From assembly GCA_040902895.1 (NCBI GenBank), contig JBBDWL010000143.1, positions 3,810-67,809 on the forward strand: DNA of 64,000 nt. The letters run 5' to 3'. The DNA comes from JALYRV01 sp040902895 (GTDB lineage: Bacteria; Acidobacteriota; Vicinamibacteria; Vicinamibacterales; SCN-69-37). This document shows, piece by piece, positions 7,467-17,302 of this stretch (the first letter of the stretch is position 1; every line of letters starts with the position of its first letter). Both the position numbers and the translations under genes were made by a program. The notes below the pieces were generated by a model that made no database searches, had not been told where the DNA came from, and saw only the letters and a program-made list of their open reading frames with translations.

Positions 7467-8837
7467 TCATTGCTCCGCCTTCATTCGGTTCAACTTGTTG
7501 TGGAGCGTCTTGAGACTGATGCCGAGCATGTCGGCGGCCTTTGTCTTGTTGTTGCCGGTGTGCTCGAGCGTCAGCAGAATCAGCTGCCGTTCGGCGTCGT
7601 CCACCGTCATGCCCGCGCGGAAGCTCACGCTCGGCGGGGGTTCGGATGCCGGCCTCGGCGAGTGCAGCGCGGTGGGCAGGTGCCGCGGCTCGATGAACTC
7701 CTCTTCGGCCACGATCGTGGCGCGCTCGATGACGTTGCGGAGCTCGCGAATGTTGCCCGGCCACGTATGCGACTCGAGAAGGCGCATCGTGTCCTGCGAC
7801 GTCGACCGCACGTTCTTCGAATAGCGCTCGTTGAACTCGGCGAGAAACGCCTGCACGAGCAGCGGAATGTCTTCTCGGCGGTCGCGAAGCGGCGGCAGCA
7901 CAATCGTAAAGACGTTCAGCCGATAGTAGAGATCCTCGCGCAGCTTGCCGGTGCTCACCGCCTCGTGCGGATCGAGGTTGGTGGCGGCCAGCACGCGCAC
8001 GTCGACCGAGAGCTCCTGGCGGCCGCCGAGCCTGCGGAATGATCGCTCCTGCAGCACGCGCAGCAGCTTGGCCTGCGTGCCCGACGCCATCTCCGAAATC
8101 TCGTCGAGAAAAAGCGAGCCTCGGTGCGCGAGCTCGAAACATCCCATGCGCCGCTCCGTGGCGCCGGTGAACGATCCCTTCTCATGCCCGAAGATTTCGC
8201 TTTCGAGCAGGGTCTCGGGGATGGCCGCGCAGTTGACGCCGATATAGGGCTGCGCCCCGCGCGGACTCAGCTCGTGAATCGTCTGCGCGACCAGCTCTTT
8301 GCCCGTGCCGCTCTCGCCGACGATCAGCACCGACGCCGTGGTCGGCGCGGCCTGCTCGATGATGCGATACATGGCGCGCACCGCGGGACTTGCGCCAACG
8401 ATGCGGCCGAAAGTGCCACGCTCGCGCAGCTGGCGCCGCAGCACCAGTACTTCGCGCCGCTGGCCCTGCCGCTCCATCACGCGGTCGAGAAGAATCTTCA
8501 GGCGCTGCGGATCGACCGGCTTGGTGAGATAGTCGTACGCGCCTTCACGCATGGCGTCGACCGCCGATTCGACGCTGCCTTGCGCGGTCAGCAGCACGAC
8601 CGTGATCTCGTTGAGGCGATCGGCCAGCACGCGCAGCAGCTCGAGGCCGGTGCGCCGCGGCATGACGAGGTCGGTGAGGACGATGGCGGGGCGGAAGCTG
8701 TCGATCTTGCCGAGGGCGTCTTCGCCGTCGGTGGCTTCCTCGGCGACGAATCCCCAGGTGCGCACAAGCTCGACCAGGCCGAGCCGTGCCGCTTCGTCAT
8801 CCTCGACTACGAGTACGCGCTCACCCTCGCCTGCCAT
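7467..8837 (-). CDS. NtrC-family sigma-54-dependent response regulator
   Basis: 456 residues: receiver domain (phospho-acceptor D56 in VLTDLVMP), AAA+ domain with GESGTGKE Walker A and a sigma-54 contact loop written GSFTGA rather than GAFTGA, arginine-finger region WPGNIRELRN, and a Fis-type HTH (KAADMLGISLKTLHNKLNR). The ATG at 8837 is preferred; a frame extension upstream has no receiver-like sequence. It is the cognate partner of the kinase downstream and the first gene of the redox cluster, so the whole leftward unit may be autoregulated through sigma-54. I did not find a convincing -24/-12 promoter in the repeat-filled upstream region. Confidence 0.92.
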   Translation of the reverse strand: MAGEGERVLVVEDDEAARLGLVELVRTWGFVAEEATDGEDALGKIDSFRPAIVLTDLVMPRRTGLELLRVLADRLNEITVVLLTAQGSVESAVDAMREGAYDYLTKPVDPQRLKILLDRVMERQGQRREVLVLRRQLRERGTFGRIVGASPAVRAMYRIIEQAAPTTASVLIVGESGTGKELVAQTIHELSPRGAQPYIGVNCAAIPETLLESEIFGHEKGSFTGATERRMGCFELAHRGSLFLDEISEMASGTQAKLLRVLQERSFRRLGGRQELSVDVRVLAATNLDPHEAVSTGKLREDLYYRLNVFTIVLPPLRDRREDIPLLVQAFLAEFNERYSKNVRSTSQDTMRLLESHTWPGNIRELRNVIERATIVAEEEFIEPRHLPTALHSPRPASEPPPSVSFRAGMTVDDAERQLILLTLEHTGNNKTKAADMLGISLKTLHNKLNRMKAEQ

Positions 8838-8906
8838 GTTCTGGAGGTTCAGTCTATCGCAGGGCTCGCGCGGCACAGCGGTTGCGATTCCGGCAGGCAC
8901 GACGCT

Positions 8907-9044
8907 CAAAGAGTAAGTAGAGTAAGACGAGTAAGACGAGAGACGAGTAAGGCAGTAAGGGCGTAAGGGGCCTGATGCCCTTACTGCTTACGTCCTTACG
9001 CGACTTACTTCCCTTACTCTAATCACTTCCCTTACTCTAATTAC
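8907..9044. repeat. AGTAAG/CTTACT word-repeat inverted element
   Basis: The left half repeats GAGTAAG-like words (GAGTAAGTAGAGTAAGACG) and the right half repeats the complement (CTTACTTCCCTTACTCTAAT), meeting around GGGGCCTGATGCCC. The whole forms an imperfect palindrome of about 140 nt filling the divergent gap between the regulator and the CPBP gene. The same words occur inside the ABC-F gene at 35640-35703. Any promoter for either divergent gene must lie in or next to it. Confidence 0.8.
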
Positions 9045-9743
9045 TTGCGTCACTTGCGCGCCGCCGCCCTGCTCGAAGTTCTCCTCTGCTCCGGATTTCC
9101 CACACAGCTTCTGATCATCGGCGTGCTGCGGCTGGCCGGCATGCGGCCTGACGATGGCGCGGGCGGGCTGTCACTTCCATTTTTCGGCACGCTTGCTTTG
9201 GCCGACTCGGTGCTGCTCGTCGGGTTGATCTTTCTGTTTCTGCTCGCGCGTGGCGAGTCGCCGCGCGCGCTGTTGATTGGCTCTCGCCCGCCCGTTCAGG
9301 AGGCCGCGCTGGGCGCCCTGCTCGTTCCGGCCGTCTTCATCTTTGTGGCGATCATCGTCGGCGGATTGCGTTTTATTGCGCCGTGGCTGCAGACGGTGCC
9401 CCAGAATCCTCTTGGCGCGCTTCTCGACACGCCGCTGGAAGCCGTGATGTTCGGCTTCGTCGTTGTCGTGGCCGGCGGTCTGCGCGAAGAAGTGCAGCGC
9501 GCGTTCATCCTGCATCGTTTCGAGCAGTCGCTCGGCGGCGCGTGGATCGGACTCGTGCTGTTCAGCCTGTTCTTCGGGCTCGGACACATCGAGCAGGGGG
9601 TGGACGTCGCGATCGCGACAGCGGCGCTGGGCCTGTTCTGGGGCGTGCTCTATCTGGCGCGGCGCAGCATTGTCGCGCCCGCCGTGAGCCACGCGGGATT
9701 CAATCTCGCGCAGGTCGTGGCGCAGGCCGGGCTGCGCGCGTAA
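9045..9743 (+). CDS. CPBP-family intramembrane glutamic endopeptidase
   Basis: 232 residues with about seven hydrophobic segments. CPBP/Abi motifs: EEVQRAF (EExxxR), FFGLGH (FxxxH) and SHAGFNL (HxxxN), the glutamate/histidine active site expected inside the membrane. The family includes Rce1-like prenyl-protein proteases and bacteriocin self-immunity proteins; substrate unknown. The start TTG at 9045 directly abuts the AGTAAG element and has no good ribosome site; a TTG at 9054 is an alternative. It is convergent with the TamA-like gene, whose stop lies immediately after. Confidence 0.85.
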   Translation: MRHLRAAALLEVLLCSGFPTQLLIIGVLRLAGMRPDDGAGGLSLPFFGTLALADSVLLVGLIFLFLLARGESPRALLIGSRPPVQEAALGALLVPAVFIFVAIIVGGLRFIAPWLQTVPQNPLGALLDTPLEAVMFGFVVVVAGGLREEVQRAFILHRFEQSLGGAWIGLVLFSLFFGLGHIEQGVDVAIATAALGLFWGVLYLARRSIVAPAVSHAGFNLAQVVAQAGLRA

Positions 9744-12641
9744 TTAAAAGGCGTGTCCGAGCGAGAAATGCCACTCCGAATCGTGCTCGCGGCGGTTCGG
9801 GAAGGTCTCGCGATTGAGCTTGAAGCCGACATCGAGGCGCAGCGGACCGATCGGCGAGCGGTAGCGCAGGCCCACGCCCGCGGTCGGCCGCAATTCGGTG
9901 ATGTCGAAATCACTGACCCGCGCGAACACGTTGCCGGCGTCGACGAAGGTCACCGCCCCGAGATCCTTCCACACGGGCAAACGCAGCTCGGCATTCATGA
10001 CCAGCATCGCGTTGCCGCCGTTCGAGAGCCCGTCCGGATCCAGAATCTCGGGCACGCCCAGCCGATCGAGCTGAAAGCCGCGAACCGTGGTGCTGCCGCC
10101 GGCGAAGAAGCGCTGGCTTGCGGGAATATCGCGCACTTCGATCGGCGATGCGCTCAGCTCTACGGTCTGATCCACGACGCGTGAGAAACCACGCGCGAGT
10201 CCGAGCCGCGCACCGCCCGCGAACACAATCCTCGTGGCCGTCGGAAGACGCCTGAAAAAGATCGCCTGGCCGAAGGTCTTCACGAAGCCGACCTGCGATC
10301 CGAGCGCTCTCGGTGCAAGGTCCACGTCGACGGCCATCATCGCGCCGCGCTCGGGATCGACCGGATCGCTCCTTGTATCGCGCAGTATCGAGCCCGACAC
10401 GATCGAAAGGCGCACCTGCGGAAACAGGCGATCGATCGGAAGCTGATCTTCTTCCTTGATGCCCTGATCGACCAGGGTCGTGTACTCGACCGCGTACCTG
10501 GCGCTCGCACGCACCGCTGGCGACAGCCGCTTCAACACGTCGGCGCTCAGCGACTGGCGGTCGAAACTGAAGCTCGTTCGGATGGCCCGCTCCAGACCGG
10601 CGCTGACCACGAGGTCGGCATCGAACCGGAAGGCCCGCGACTCACGGTAGCTGCCAACTGCCCGATATTCGGCGAGGCCGAACCCTTTGCCGTCGCGCGT
10701 GTGGTCCTCCGGCGCGTTTTCAGGGCCGAAGCTGAGTCGCGTGAACAGACTGACCGCCCGGTTGCCGCCGCCGATGTTGCGCCGCGTGATCTCAAAGAAG
10801 CCGCGCGGCACGAACTCGAGCTGATCTTCTCTCGTGTCGGGGCTCGTCCGGCGTGACCGCTCCACCATCTCGATGCCGCCGCCGTATCCGATGGCGGTGG
10901 CTGGCGCTTCTTCGAGCGTGACGATCAGATCGACCGTCGCCGATCCAGGCTGCCGCGGCGCTTCTGCGATCCGCACGCGCCGGAACAAACCGAGCGCGCT
11001 CAGCCGCCGCTGGCTGTCGAGGATGTCGGAGAGGCCCACCGGACTGCCCTGCCGCAGCGTGATTTCGTCGAGGATCGTCTGCAGATCCGTGCGCACGTTG
11101 CCGACGACGATGATGCGATCGACGGTGGTCTGCGGGCCTTCATTGACGGCTACCGTCAAGGCCACGCCAGTTCCGGCCTGATCGAACGCCGGCTCGATGG
11201 CGGCACTGGCCTGCTGATAGCCGCGATCGAGGTACGCCCGAACAATCGCATCGCGATCGGTAGACAGATACGGAACGTAGTACGGATCGCCGGCGCGGCT
11301 CTGCATCCGGCGGCGCAAATCCGCCTCGCCGACCGCAGCGACGCCGGTGAAGGTCACCGTGCGCACGAACGACTGCGGCCCTTCGATGACGATCAGCCGC
11401 GCCGCCATGCGCGCGTCGGGCCCTTCCGCGTCGCGCGGCATGTCGGTGACATCGAGCTTGACGTCGGCTGACGCGAAGCCCGCGCGGCGGTAATACTCGC
11501 GAATGGCGAGCGCGCCGCGCGCGAGCGCCGTTTCGAGGAAGACGTCTCCCGGCTCGAGGTCGACAAACGACGCGAGCGCCTCGGCCGACACCGCGCGGTT
11601 GCCCTCGATGGCGAGCGCGCCCAGCCGGAAACGCGGGCCGCGCGTAATCGTGAACGTCACGATCAGCCGGCCATCGGCTTCGGCCGTGCGATAGATGGCG
11701 TTGGCGCGCCAGTGTCCTTCGCCGCGCAGATCGTTGACGATGCGCACGGTGGCGTCTTCGAGCAGATCGATGTCGACCGCGCGCTCGCGCGCGATCGGCA
11801 CGAGCGCGTCGAGGCGGTCGCGCGGCATCGCATCGCCCTCGAACCGCACCTCGACGATTGGCCCCGCGTCGGCATCGATGACGAGATCGATGCCGTCGCC
11901 AGACGCCGCGGGCCGCGCGGTGTGCGATGCGGTCGCGCCATACCGGCCCGTCGCGCGCATGTCGGCGACGAGCCGCTCGAGCGCGGCGCGCAGCACGCTG
12001 CGGCGGTACGGCTCGCCCGCGCGCGCCGCGAGCCTGTCCAGCAGCGCGTCGTGGCCGCCCGGCCACTCACCGTCGATCCGCGCCGTCGCGATCGGCGCCG
12101 CGGGTCCGGCCTCTACGTCGAACGTCAGCGACGTTTCGTGCGGCGCGTGCGTCACGTCGGCGCGCATCGTCGCGCGCGCGTGAAGGAAGCCCTCGTCGCG
12201 CAGGATGAGAAGGACGGCTGCGGTGGCATCTGCCTCGGACGGCGCCGACGCGAGTCCCTCGAACCGCGTCTCGAGCGCGTCGCGGAGGAGCGCTTCCTCG
12301 ATGCCGGTGTCGCCCTGCACCCGCACGCGGCGCACAGGATGGCGCGGCGTCAGGCGATAGATCAGCGCGACCCCGGCCCCTTCACGCACGCCATCGACCC
12401 GGACATCCTCGAATCGGCCGGCCGACGAGAGCTGCGCGAGGCTCTCGCGCGCCTGGGCGGCGTCGAGCGGTGCGCCAATGTGCGTCTCAATCAGCGCCAT
12501 CAGATCGGGCGCCGATTCGCGGCGGCCTTCGATTTCGATGTGGACGGCCGTAACGGGCAGACCAAGCAGGGCCGGATCCTGGGCGAACGCAGCGGAAGAC
12601 GTCAGAAGCGCCGCAAGAAAGAGAGCAATGCGGCTCGACAT
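9744..12641 (-). CDS. Omp85/TamA-like outer-membrane assembly protein
   Basis: 965 residues with signal peptide MSSRIALFLAALLTSSAAFA. The N-terminal 600 residues hold about six POTRA repeats (for example VRRVRVQGDTGIEEALLRDAL, LGALAIEGNRAVSAEALASF, VDRIIVVGNVRTDLQTIL); the C-terminus is a 16-strand barrel with the lid motif VRGF, GPLRLDVG and a terminal Phe (GHAF) typical of outer-membrane proteins. It inserts or assembles outer-membrane proteins. The upstream neighbour is a TamB-like protein sharing a TGATG overlap, supporting TamA over BamA, although the POTRA number is larger than in classical TamA (three). Confidence 0.9.
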   Translation of the reverse strand: MSSRIALFLAALLTSSAAFAQDPALLGLPVTAVHIEIEGRRESAPDLMALIETHIGAPLDAAQARESLAQLSSAGRFEDVRVDGVREGAGVALIYRLTPRHPVRRVRVQGDTGIEEALLRDALETRFEGLASAPSEADATAAVLLILRDEGFLHARATMRADVTHAPHETSLTFDVEAGPAAPIATARIDGEWPGGHDALLDRLAARAGEPYRRSVLRAALERLVADMRATGRYGATASHTARPAASGDGIDLVIDADAGPIVEVRFEGDAMPRDRLDALVPIARERAVDIDLLEDATVRIVNDLRGEGHWRANAIYRTAEADGRLIVTFTITRGPRFRLGALAIEGNRAVSAEALASFVDLEPGDVFLETALARGALAIREYYRRAGFASADVKLDVTDMPRDAEGPDARMAARLIVIEGPQSFVRTVTFTGVAAVGEADLRRRMQSRAGDPYYVPYLSTDRDAIVRAYLDRGYQQASAAIEPAFDQAGTGVALTVAVNEGPQTTVDRIIVVGNVRTDLQTILDEITLRQGSPVGLSDILDSQRRLSALGLFRRVRIAEAPRQPGSATVDLIVTLEEAPATAIGYGGGIEMVERSRRTSPDTREDQLEFVPRGFFEITRRNIGGGNRAVSLFTRLSFGPENAPEDHTRDGKGFGLAEYRAVGSYRESRAFRFDADLVVSAGLERAIRTSFSFDRQSLSADVLKRLSPAVRASARYAVEYTTLVDQGIKEEDQLPIDRLFPQVRLSIVSGSILRDTRSDPVDPERGAMMAVDVDLAPRALGSQVGFVKTFGQAIFFRRLPTATRIVFAGGARLGLARGFSRVVDQTVELSASPIEVRDIPASQRFFAGGSTTVRGFQLDRLGVPEILDPDGLSNGGNAMLVMNAELRLPVWKDLGAVTFVDAGNVFARVSDFDITELRPTAGVGLRYRSPIGPLRLDVGFKLNRETFPNRREHDSEWHFSLGHAF

Positions 12642-15600
12642 CAGAAGGCGTGGCGCACGCGGAAGTCCAGGGCGAACGACCGGTCTTCGTTTCTGGAAAG
12701 GATCCAGGACAGGCGATCGCTCTGGTCGTACTCCAGCAGAATGACTTCGTGATGCGCGCCGCGCAGCGATCGCGCGTACGTGAGGAATGCGCGCGTGGAG
12801 ATGCGCTTGCCGACGGTCAGGCGCGCACCCGGCTGCAACTGCTGCACGTCGGTGTTCTCGCCAATCAGCAGCGGCGTGATTTGCACCGCATCAACACCGA
12901 GTGTGCGTTCGACGACGCGGCCGACTTGAGACGAGATCGGGGCCGCCAGCAGGCGTGCCGCGCCCGCGCTGAGCAGCTCGAGCTCGGCGTCCTGAGGCGA
13001 CGACAGCGATCGCAGCTCGGATGATTCAATCGTGCCGACCTGCGTTGATTCGCCGAAGAGCAGCGACAGCACGTCCACGGCCGGCAGCGGCGGATCCGAC
13101 GTGAACGTCGGCGTGATGCGGTCGAGCGTACCGGCGAAGCGCAGGCTCACGCGATAGGTCTGGCCCGGCACGCGCACGCGCGTCTCGGCCTCGATATCGA
13201 AGAAAGGCTGGATCGCCGACGGGTTGGCGAAATCGATCGTGCCGTTCGTGACGAGATAGCGGTTGCCCTCGAAGAGCACTTCGCCGCGCTCGATGTCGGC
13301 GCGGCCGAACAGCACCGGTTTTGCGAGCGTGCCGCGCACGGTAAGGTCGGCGCTGGCGACGATGCGCGCGATGTTGTTGTCGATCTGCAGCGACGAGGGG
13401 GCAATCACGCGCACGTCGTACTGCAGGGGAATCGTGGAGGCCGCGAGGGCGGGAGCGGCGGCGGCCGGCTGATCGCCGCCAACGCTGAAGAACTCGGCGC
13501 CCCCCTCGAAGCGGCGCGACCACACCGCGCGGTCGACGCGCACGGTGCCCGTCAGCAGCGGCTGCGAGACGCGGCCGCGCAACGCGAGATCGGCGTTCAC
13601 AATCGACGAGAAGCCCTCCGGATAGCGCAGGCGCATGCCGGTGCCGAACGCGGTGATGTTCAGCTCGTCGGGCGCGAGGCCTTTGAAGCCGACGCGGCCG
13701 CCAAAGGTGAGATCGCCGCCGCCCATGCGCGCCTTGATATCTTCGAGCTTGAGTCCCGCGGCATCGAACGCGATCGTTCCCTTGATGGCTTCCAGGCCGT
13801 GCGGCAGATCGACGTGCCGGACGCGGCCGTTGTTGATCGTGGCGCTTCCCGAGAACTGCGGATTCTCGAGGTCGCCTGAAATGGCGGCTTTCACCGAAGC
13901 AGAGCCCGTGCTGCGCAGGTTGCGATAGAAGCCCTGGAGCACGGCCAGGTTCGCGTCGCCGTTGGCGGTCACGGCAATGCGCTTGTCGAGCAGGCCAAGC
14001 TGACCGCCAAGCTCGAGGAGCGTGCCCCCACCCGCGAGCCGCAGCCGATGGATGCGCACGATGTTGCGATCGAACTGCAGGCGCACGGGGCCGTCGTTGC
14101 GCACGCGGTAATCGAACAGACGCAGATCCGCATCGCTCAGGTCGGCGTCGACGACGAGCGCGGCAGGCACGGCCAGCTTGCCCGAGAGTTTCATCGCGCC
14201 GGTGGCGATCGCTGTCGTGAAGGGTGACAGCTTCGGCATGAAGAGACGCGCGTAGGGATCGATCGACGTGTCGGCGAACTGGAAGCTCAGCTCCGCGTCG
14301 TAATCGTCGTTCAGCGTGACGCGGCCCGACCCCGTTGCGGTGAGCCGCGGCGACGCCGCCTCGAGGTCGACGTTCATGTCGAGGCCGCGGATGCCGAGAC
14401 GTCCGCTCACCTGCCCGATGCCTTCGGAGCCGAGAAACAGATCGGCAATGCGGAACTTCACGTCGTAGCGCGGCGCGTCGACGACACCGGTGCCCGCGGC
14501 CGTGAACTGCAGCCGGCCCGAGAACGGCGGCAGCTGCGGATAGGTCATCATCGCCAGCGATTCGACTGGAATCGCGGAGCCGTCGGCGTTGAACGAGTAC
14601 GTCCCGTCCCAGCCAACCCACGCGGCGCCGGTCATCTGGCCGCCCTTCTTCCAGCCGCGCAGATCGTCGACGCGCACGCCGTTGCCTTCGAAGCGCAGCG
14701 ACGCGGTGGCGCGATCGAACGGCTCATCCCAGGCGACGCCGTCGGCAATCGAGACGCGGCCGAAGCCGTGGGGCGTCTCGTAGTTGCCGTACAGGTGATA
14801 TTCGCCCGTGACGCGCCCGTCGACCGGCCACTCGTCGAGCATGAAGGCATGGCGCAGATCGGCCATCGGCCAGTTCGTGATGCGCACGCGCGCGTCCATC
14901 TCTTCGCCGCGATCGCGGCGCGGATAGCCGAGCGAATAGCGGCCGGTCGCATGGAGCTCGGCGTCGCCGTTGCGCAGCACGCCGGCGGTGACGGCCGCGT
15001 AGGCGTTCTCGATGACGACGCTGCCGGTGCCCGAGCCCCAGACGACGTCCCAGGCGCGCAGATCGTGTCCCTTGAAATTGCCGGTGATCAGAGGATTCGA
15101 GAAGCTGCGCGCGATCGTGCCGTCGAACTCGCCGCGTCCACCCACCTCGATCGCGGGCGTGCGCGAGCCGAACGCGGTCAGCACCGCCGCCAGCAGACGA
15201 TCGCTGGCCTGCCAGTCTCTGCTCGTGACATGGAACGGCGCCTCGACACGCTTGTCCCACGACGTGCGGCCCCGGAACTCGACGTAGGTCTCGGGCGTCG
15301 CGGCCCATCCCGGCGCGAGCGTGATCCATTCACGATCGAACGAATATTCAACCGATCCGGCGATCGGGACGTAGCCGACATTCGGGCGCTTGTCGAAAGG
15401 GCCGGGCGCGCGGCCACGCGGCGGTTGGGCTTTACCCGCCTCCGCTTCGCTCGGCGTGGCGAGTGTACGTCCCTGCGTCGCCACGCCGGCCGGCGCCGAC
15501 GCGTCGATGCGGCCGCTGCCGCGGCGCTCGACGAAGCGGCCCGACGGCCACGTCATGTCGTTCCGGCCGCTGGCGCGGCCGGCAAGGCGCAGCGAATCGA

Positions 15601-16798
15601 ATTGATAGAAGTCCGATAGCGATGCGAGATCCACATCGCGATAGTCGGTGGTGAATGTCGCCATCCGGCGTCCGCCGCCGCGCAGCGGCTCGAGGCCGTA
15701 CGCGAATTGGGCGGCGCCGCCATGGAGGGTGCCTTCGCCGTCCCACACGTGCAGGAAGTCGGGCGTCCATTGCACGCGCCCGGCAACGTCCTGAAAACGA
15801 TAGTCATTGACGCCCGTTTCAGTGCTGCGGAACGTGCCCGTGAGATCGCGGCCTCCCTTGAACATGTGGAAGACGCCCGTGAACTGGCTGCGGCCGCTCA
15901 GCACCCACCGCTCGTTCGCGAAGAACAGCTCGCGCATGCGGCGCAGCTCGATGTCGGATCGCACCTGATACGTCTGCTCGGGCCATCGCGAGACGTCAGC
16001 GGTGCCGGTGAGCCGCGACTGCGCGCCGTCGGTGAGAAAAAGGATGTCGTCGAAGTGCACGACCGGGCCGTTGAACGTGAACCGCGCGCGCATGTCGGCG
16101 CGCATCGGCACGTAGTCCTGGATGTCGATGGTGCCGCCGGTGAACTGCGACGTGCCGCGATACGCGCCGCTCGCCTTCGTCACCGACACGCGCAGGTTCC
16201 TCGACACGATCGACCAGGGCGTGCCGTGATCCTGGTAGGTGAACTCGCCCTGATCGGCGAGCACGTACTTCAGCGTCGTGACGAACCGCTTCTCACGCGC
16301 CGACTGCTTCTCGGGCATGATCTTCGGCATGTTGTGCCGGCCGTCCGGATACGACTCGATGAACAGCTTCCAGCCCGTCATCCGCACTTCTTCGAACAGC
16401 AGCTCGCGACGCGTGAAGACGGTCCACCACGGCAACTGAATCGCGATCCGATCGGCCGTCAGGAACGGCCGCGCGTCGGGCGTGCGGCCCTCGATCCTGA
16501 CGTCTTCGAGCACGAACGCGCCCGGACGCAGCCGCGCCGAAACCTTGCCGATGTGCATCGGGCGCTTGAGATACTCCGTTGCTTCCTCTTCCGCGTACGA
16601 CTGCACGGAGGGACCGAGATCGACGGCGAACGCCGTGACGATCGCGGCGGCCACGAACGCCGCGGCAACGCCCAGCGCGCGGACGAACAGCCACTTCCCG
16701 CCTCCGCTAAAGCTACGGCGGGTCCGCCGAAGCCTTGGCGAAGGCGGAGGGCCTGCTGCGGCTGCCTCCGGCGAAGTCACGTGTTCGTTCACTTTCAT
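12641..16798 (-). CDS. TamB-like translocation/assembly module protein (AsmA/DUF490 type)
   Basis: 1385 residues, a large inner-membrane-anchored beta-groove protein. An N-terminal TM at about 37-60 follows a cytoplasmic tail; the long middle is repetitive beta structure, and the C-terminal 350 residues match the TamB domain (VPLQYDV-like strands, IERGEVLFEGNRYLVTNG, LTVGKRISTRAFLTYA). TamB family proteins span the periplasm and carry lipids or help TamA. Residues about 18-35 are translated from a palindromic repeat (about 16693-16765) of the type CCGCCGAAGCCTTGGCGAAGG, giving an Arg/Ser/Gly-rich insert before the membrane anchor. The gene starts 3 nt after the BCCP stop and overlaps TamA by TGATG. 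Confidence 0.9.
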   Translation of the reverse strand: MKVNEHVTSPEAAAAGPPPSPRLRRTRRSFSGGGKWLFVRALGVAAAFVAAAIVTAFAVDLGPSVQSYAEEEATEYLKRPMHIGKVSARLRPGAFVLEDVRIEGRTPDARPFLTADRIAIQLPWWTVFTRRELLFEEVRMTGWKLFIESYPDGRHNMPKIMPEKQSAREKRFVTTLKYVLADQGEFTYQDHGTPWSIVSRNLRVSVTKASGAYRGTSQFTGGTIDIQDYVPMRADMRARFTFNGPVVHFDDILFLTDGAQSRLTGTADVSRWPEQTYQVRSDIELRRMRELFFANERWVLSGRSQFTGVFHMFKGGRDLTGTFRSTETGVNDYRFQDVAGRVQWTPDFLHVWDGEGTLHGGAAQFAYGLEPLRGGGRRMATFTTDYRDVDLASLSDFYQFDSLRLAGRASGRNDMTWPSGRFVERRGSGRIDASAPAGVATQGRTLATPSEAEAGKAQPPRGRAPGPFDKRPNVGYVPIAGSVEYSFDREWITLAPGWAATPETYVEFRGRTSWDKRVEAPFHVTSRDWQASDRLLAAVLTAFGSRTPAIEVGGRGEFDGTIARSFSNPLITGNFKGHDLRAWDVVWGSGTGSVVIENAYAAVTAGVLRNGDAELHATGRYSLGYPRRDRGEEMDARVRITNWPMADLRHAFMLDEWPVDGRVTGEYHLYGNYETPHGFGRVSIADGVAWDEPFDRATASLRFEGNGVRVDDLRGWKKGGQMTGAAWVGWDGTYSFNADGSAIPVESLAMMTYPQLPPFSGRLQFTAAGTGVVDAPRYDVKFRIADLFLGSEGIGQVSGRLGIRGLDMNVDLEAASPRLTATGSGRVTLNDDYDAELSFQFADTSIDPYARLFMPKLSPFTTAIATGAMKLSGKLAVPAALVVDADLSDADLRLFDYRVRNDGPVRLQFDRNIVRIHRLRLAGGGTLLELGGQLGLLDKRIAVTANGDANLAVLQGFYRNLRSTGSASVKAAISGDLENPQFSGSATINNGRVRHVDLPHGLEAIKGTIAFDAAGLKLEDIKARMGGGDLTFGGRVGFKGLAPDELNITAFGTGMRLRYPEGFSSIVNADLALRGRVSQPLLTGTVRVDRAVWSRRFEGGAEFFSVGGDQPAAAAPALAASTIPLQYDVRVIAPSSLQIDNNIARIVASADLTVRGTLAKPVLFGRADIERGEVLFEGNRYLVTNGTIDFANPSAIQPFFDIEAETRVRVPGQTYRVSLRFAGTLDRITPTFTSDPPLPAVDVLSLLFGESTQVGTIESSELRSLSSPQDAELELLSAGAARLLAAPISSQVGRVVERTLGVDAVQITPLLIGENTDVQQLQPGARLTVGKRISTRAFLTYARSLRGAHHEVILLEYDQSDRLSWILSRNEDRSFALDFRVRHAF

Positions 16799-16801
16799 CG
16801 T

Positions 16802-17302
16802 CTATTCGATTACTACCAACAAGCGACCCGCTTCGACCGACGCGCCGGGCTCGACCGCCACTTCCTTAATCGTCCCGGCCTTCGTCGCGCGCAGCTCGTT
16901 CTCCATCTTCATCGCTTCGATGACCACGACGGGCTGCCGCACCTCGACGCTGTCGCCCTGGCTGACCAGCACCCGCAGCACGCGCCCCGGCATGGGCGCC
17001 ACGATGCGCTGCTCGCCCTCGGCGTGACGCGCGGCCCGGCCGCGCCGGCGATTGGCGTCGATCGAGACCGGCACCGACACCGACGGCAGATGCACGACAA
17101 GGTCGCCGCGCGAGATGCCATCAGTGACGGCCGCGTCGATGACGCGGCCATCGACCAGCAGCGAATAACCCTCCGCCGTGGGTCGCACGTCGACCGTCAG
17201 CGGCTCGCCGTCGATGGTGATCGTGAACGTCGCGGGCGCGTCTGGCGCGACATCGACCGCGACCTTGTGCACGCGGCCGCCCGCCTCAATCTCGAACGTC
17301 AT
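16802..17302 (-). CDS. biotin carboxyl carrier protein (acyl-CoA carboxylase BCCP)
   Basis: 166 residues. The C-terminal biotinyl/lipoyl domain (IVAPMPGRVLRVLVSQGDSV...) carries the AMKMEN motif with the biotinylated K132. The N-terminal half (MTFEIEAGGRVHKVAVDV...) matches the beta-barrel found before the carrier in methylcrotonyl/propionyl-CoA carboxylases. It accepts CO2 from the biotin carboxylase encoded upstream and passes it to the carboxyltransferase at 19.2-20.8 kb. The ATG at 17302 is chosen because the reading frame further upstream is repeat and gap sequence. TamB starts 3 nt after its stop. Confidence 0.9.
   Translation of the reverse strand: MTFEIEAGGRVHKVAVDVAPDAPATFTITIDGEPLTVDVRPTAEGYSLLVDGRVIDAAVTDGISRGDLVVHLPSVSVPVSIDANRRRGRAARHAEGEQRIVAPMPGRVLRVLVSQGDSVEVRQPVVVIEAMKMENELRATKAGTIKEVAVEPGASVEAGRLLVVIE

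Noticed and set aside
8838..8906. Sigma-54 -24/-12 promoter for the redox cluster
   Set aside because: No GG-N10-GC element with good context was seen in the non-repeat part.
9744..12641. Gene called BamA rather than TamA
   Set aside because: Extra POTRA units would fit BamA, but direct coupling to a TamB-like gene favours a TamA-type role; symbol left empty for that reason.
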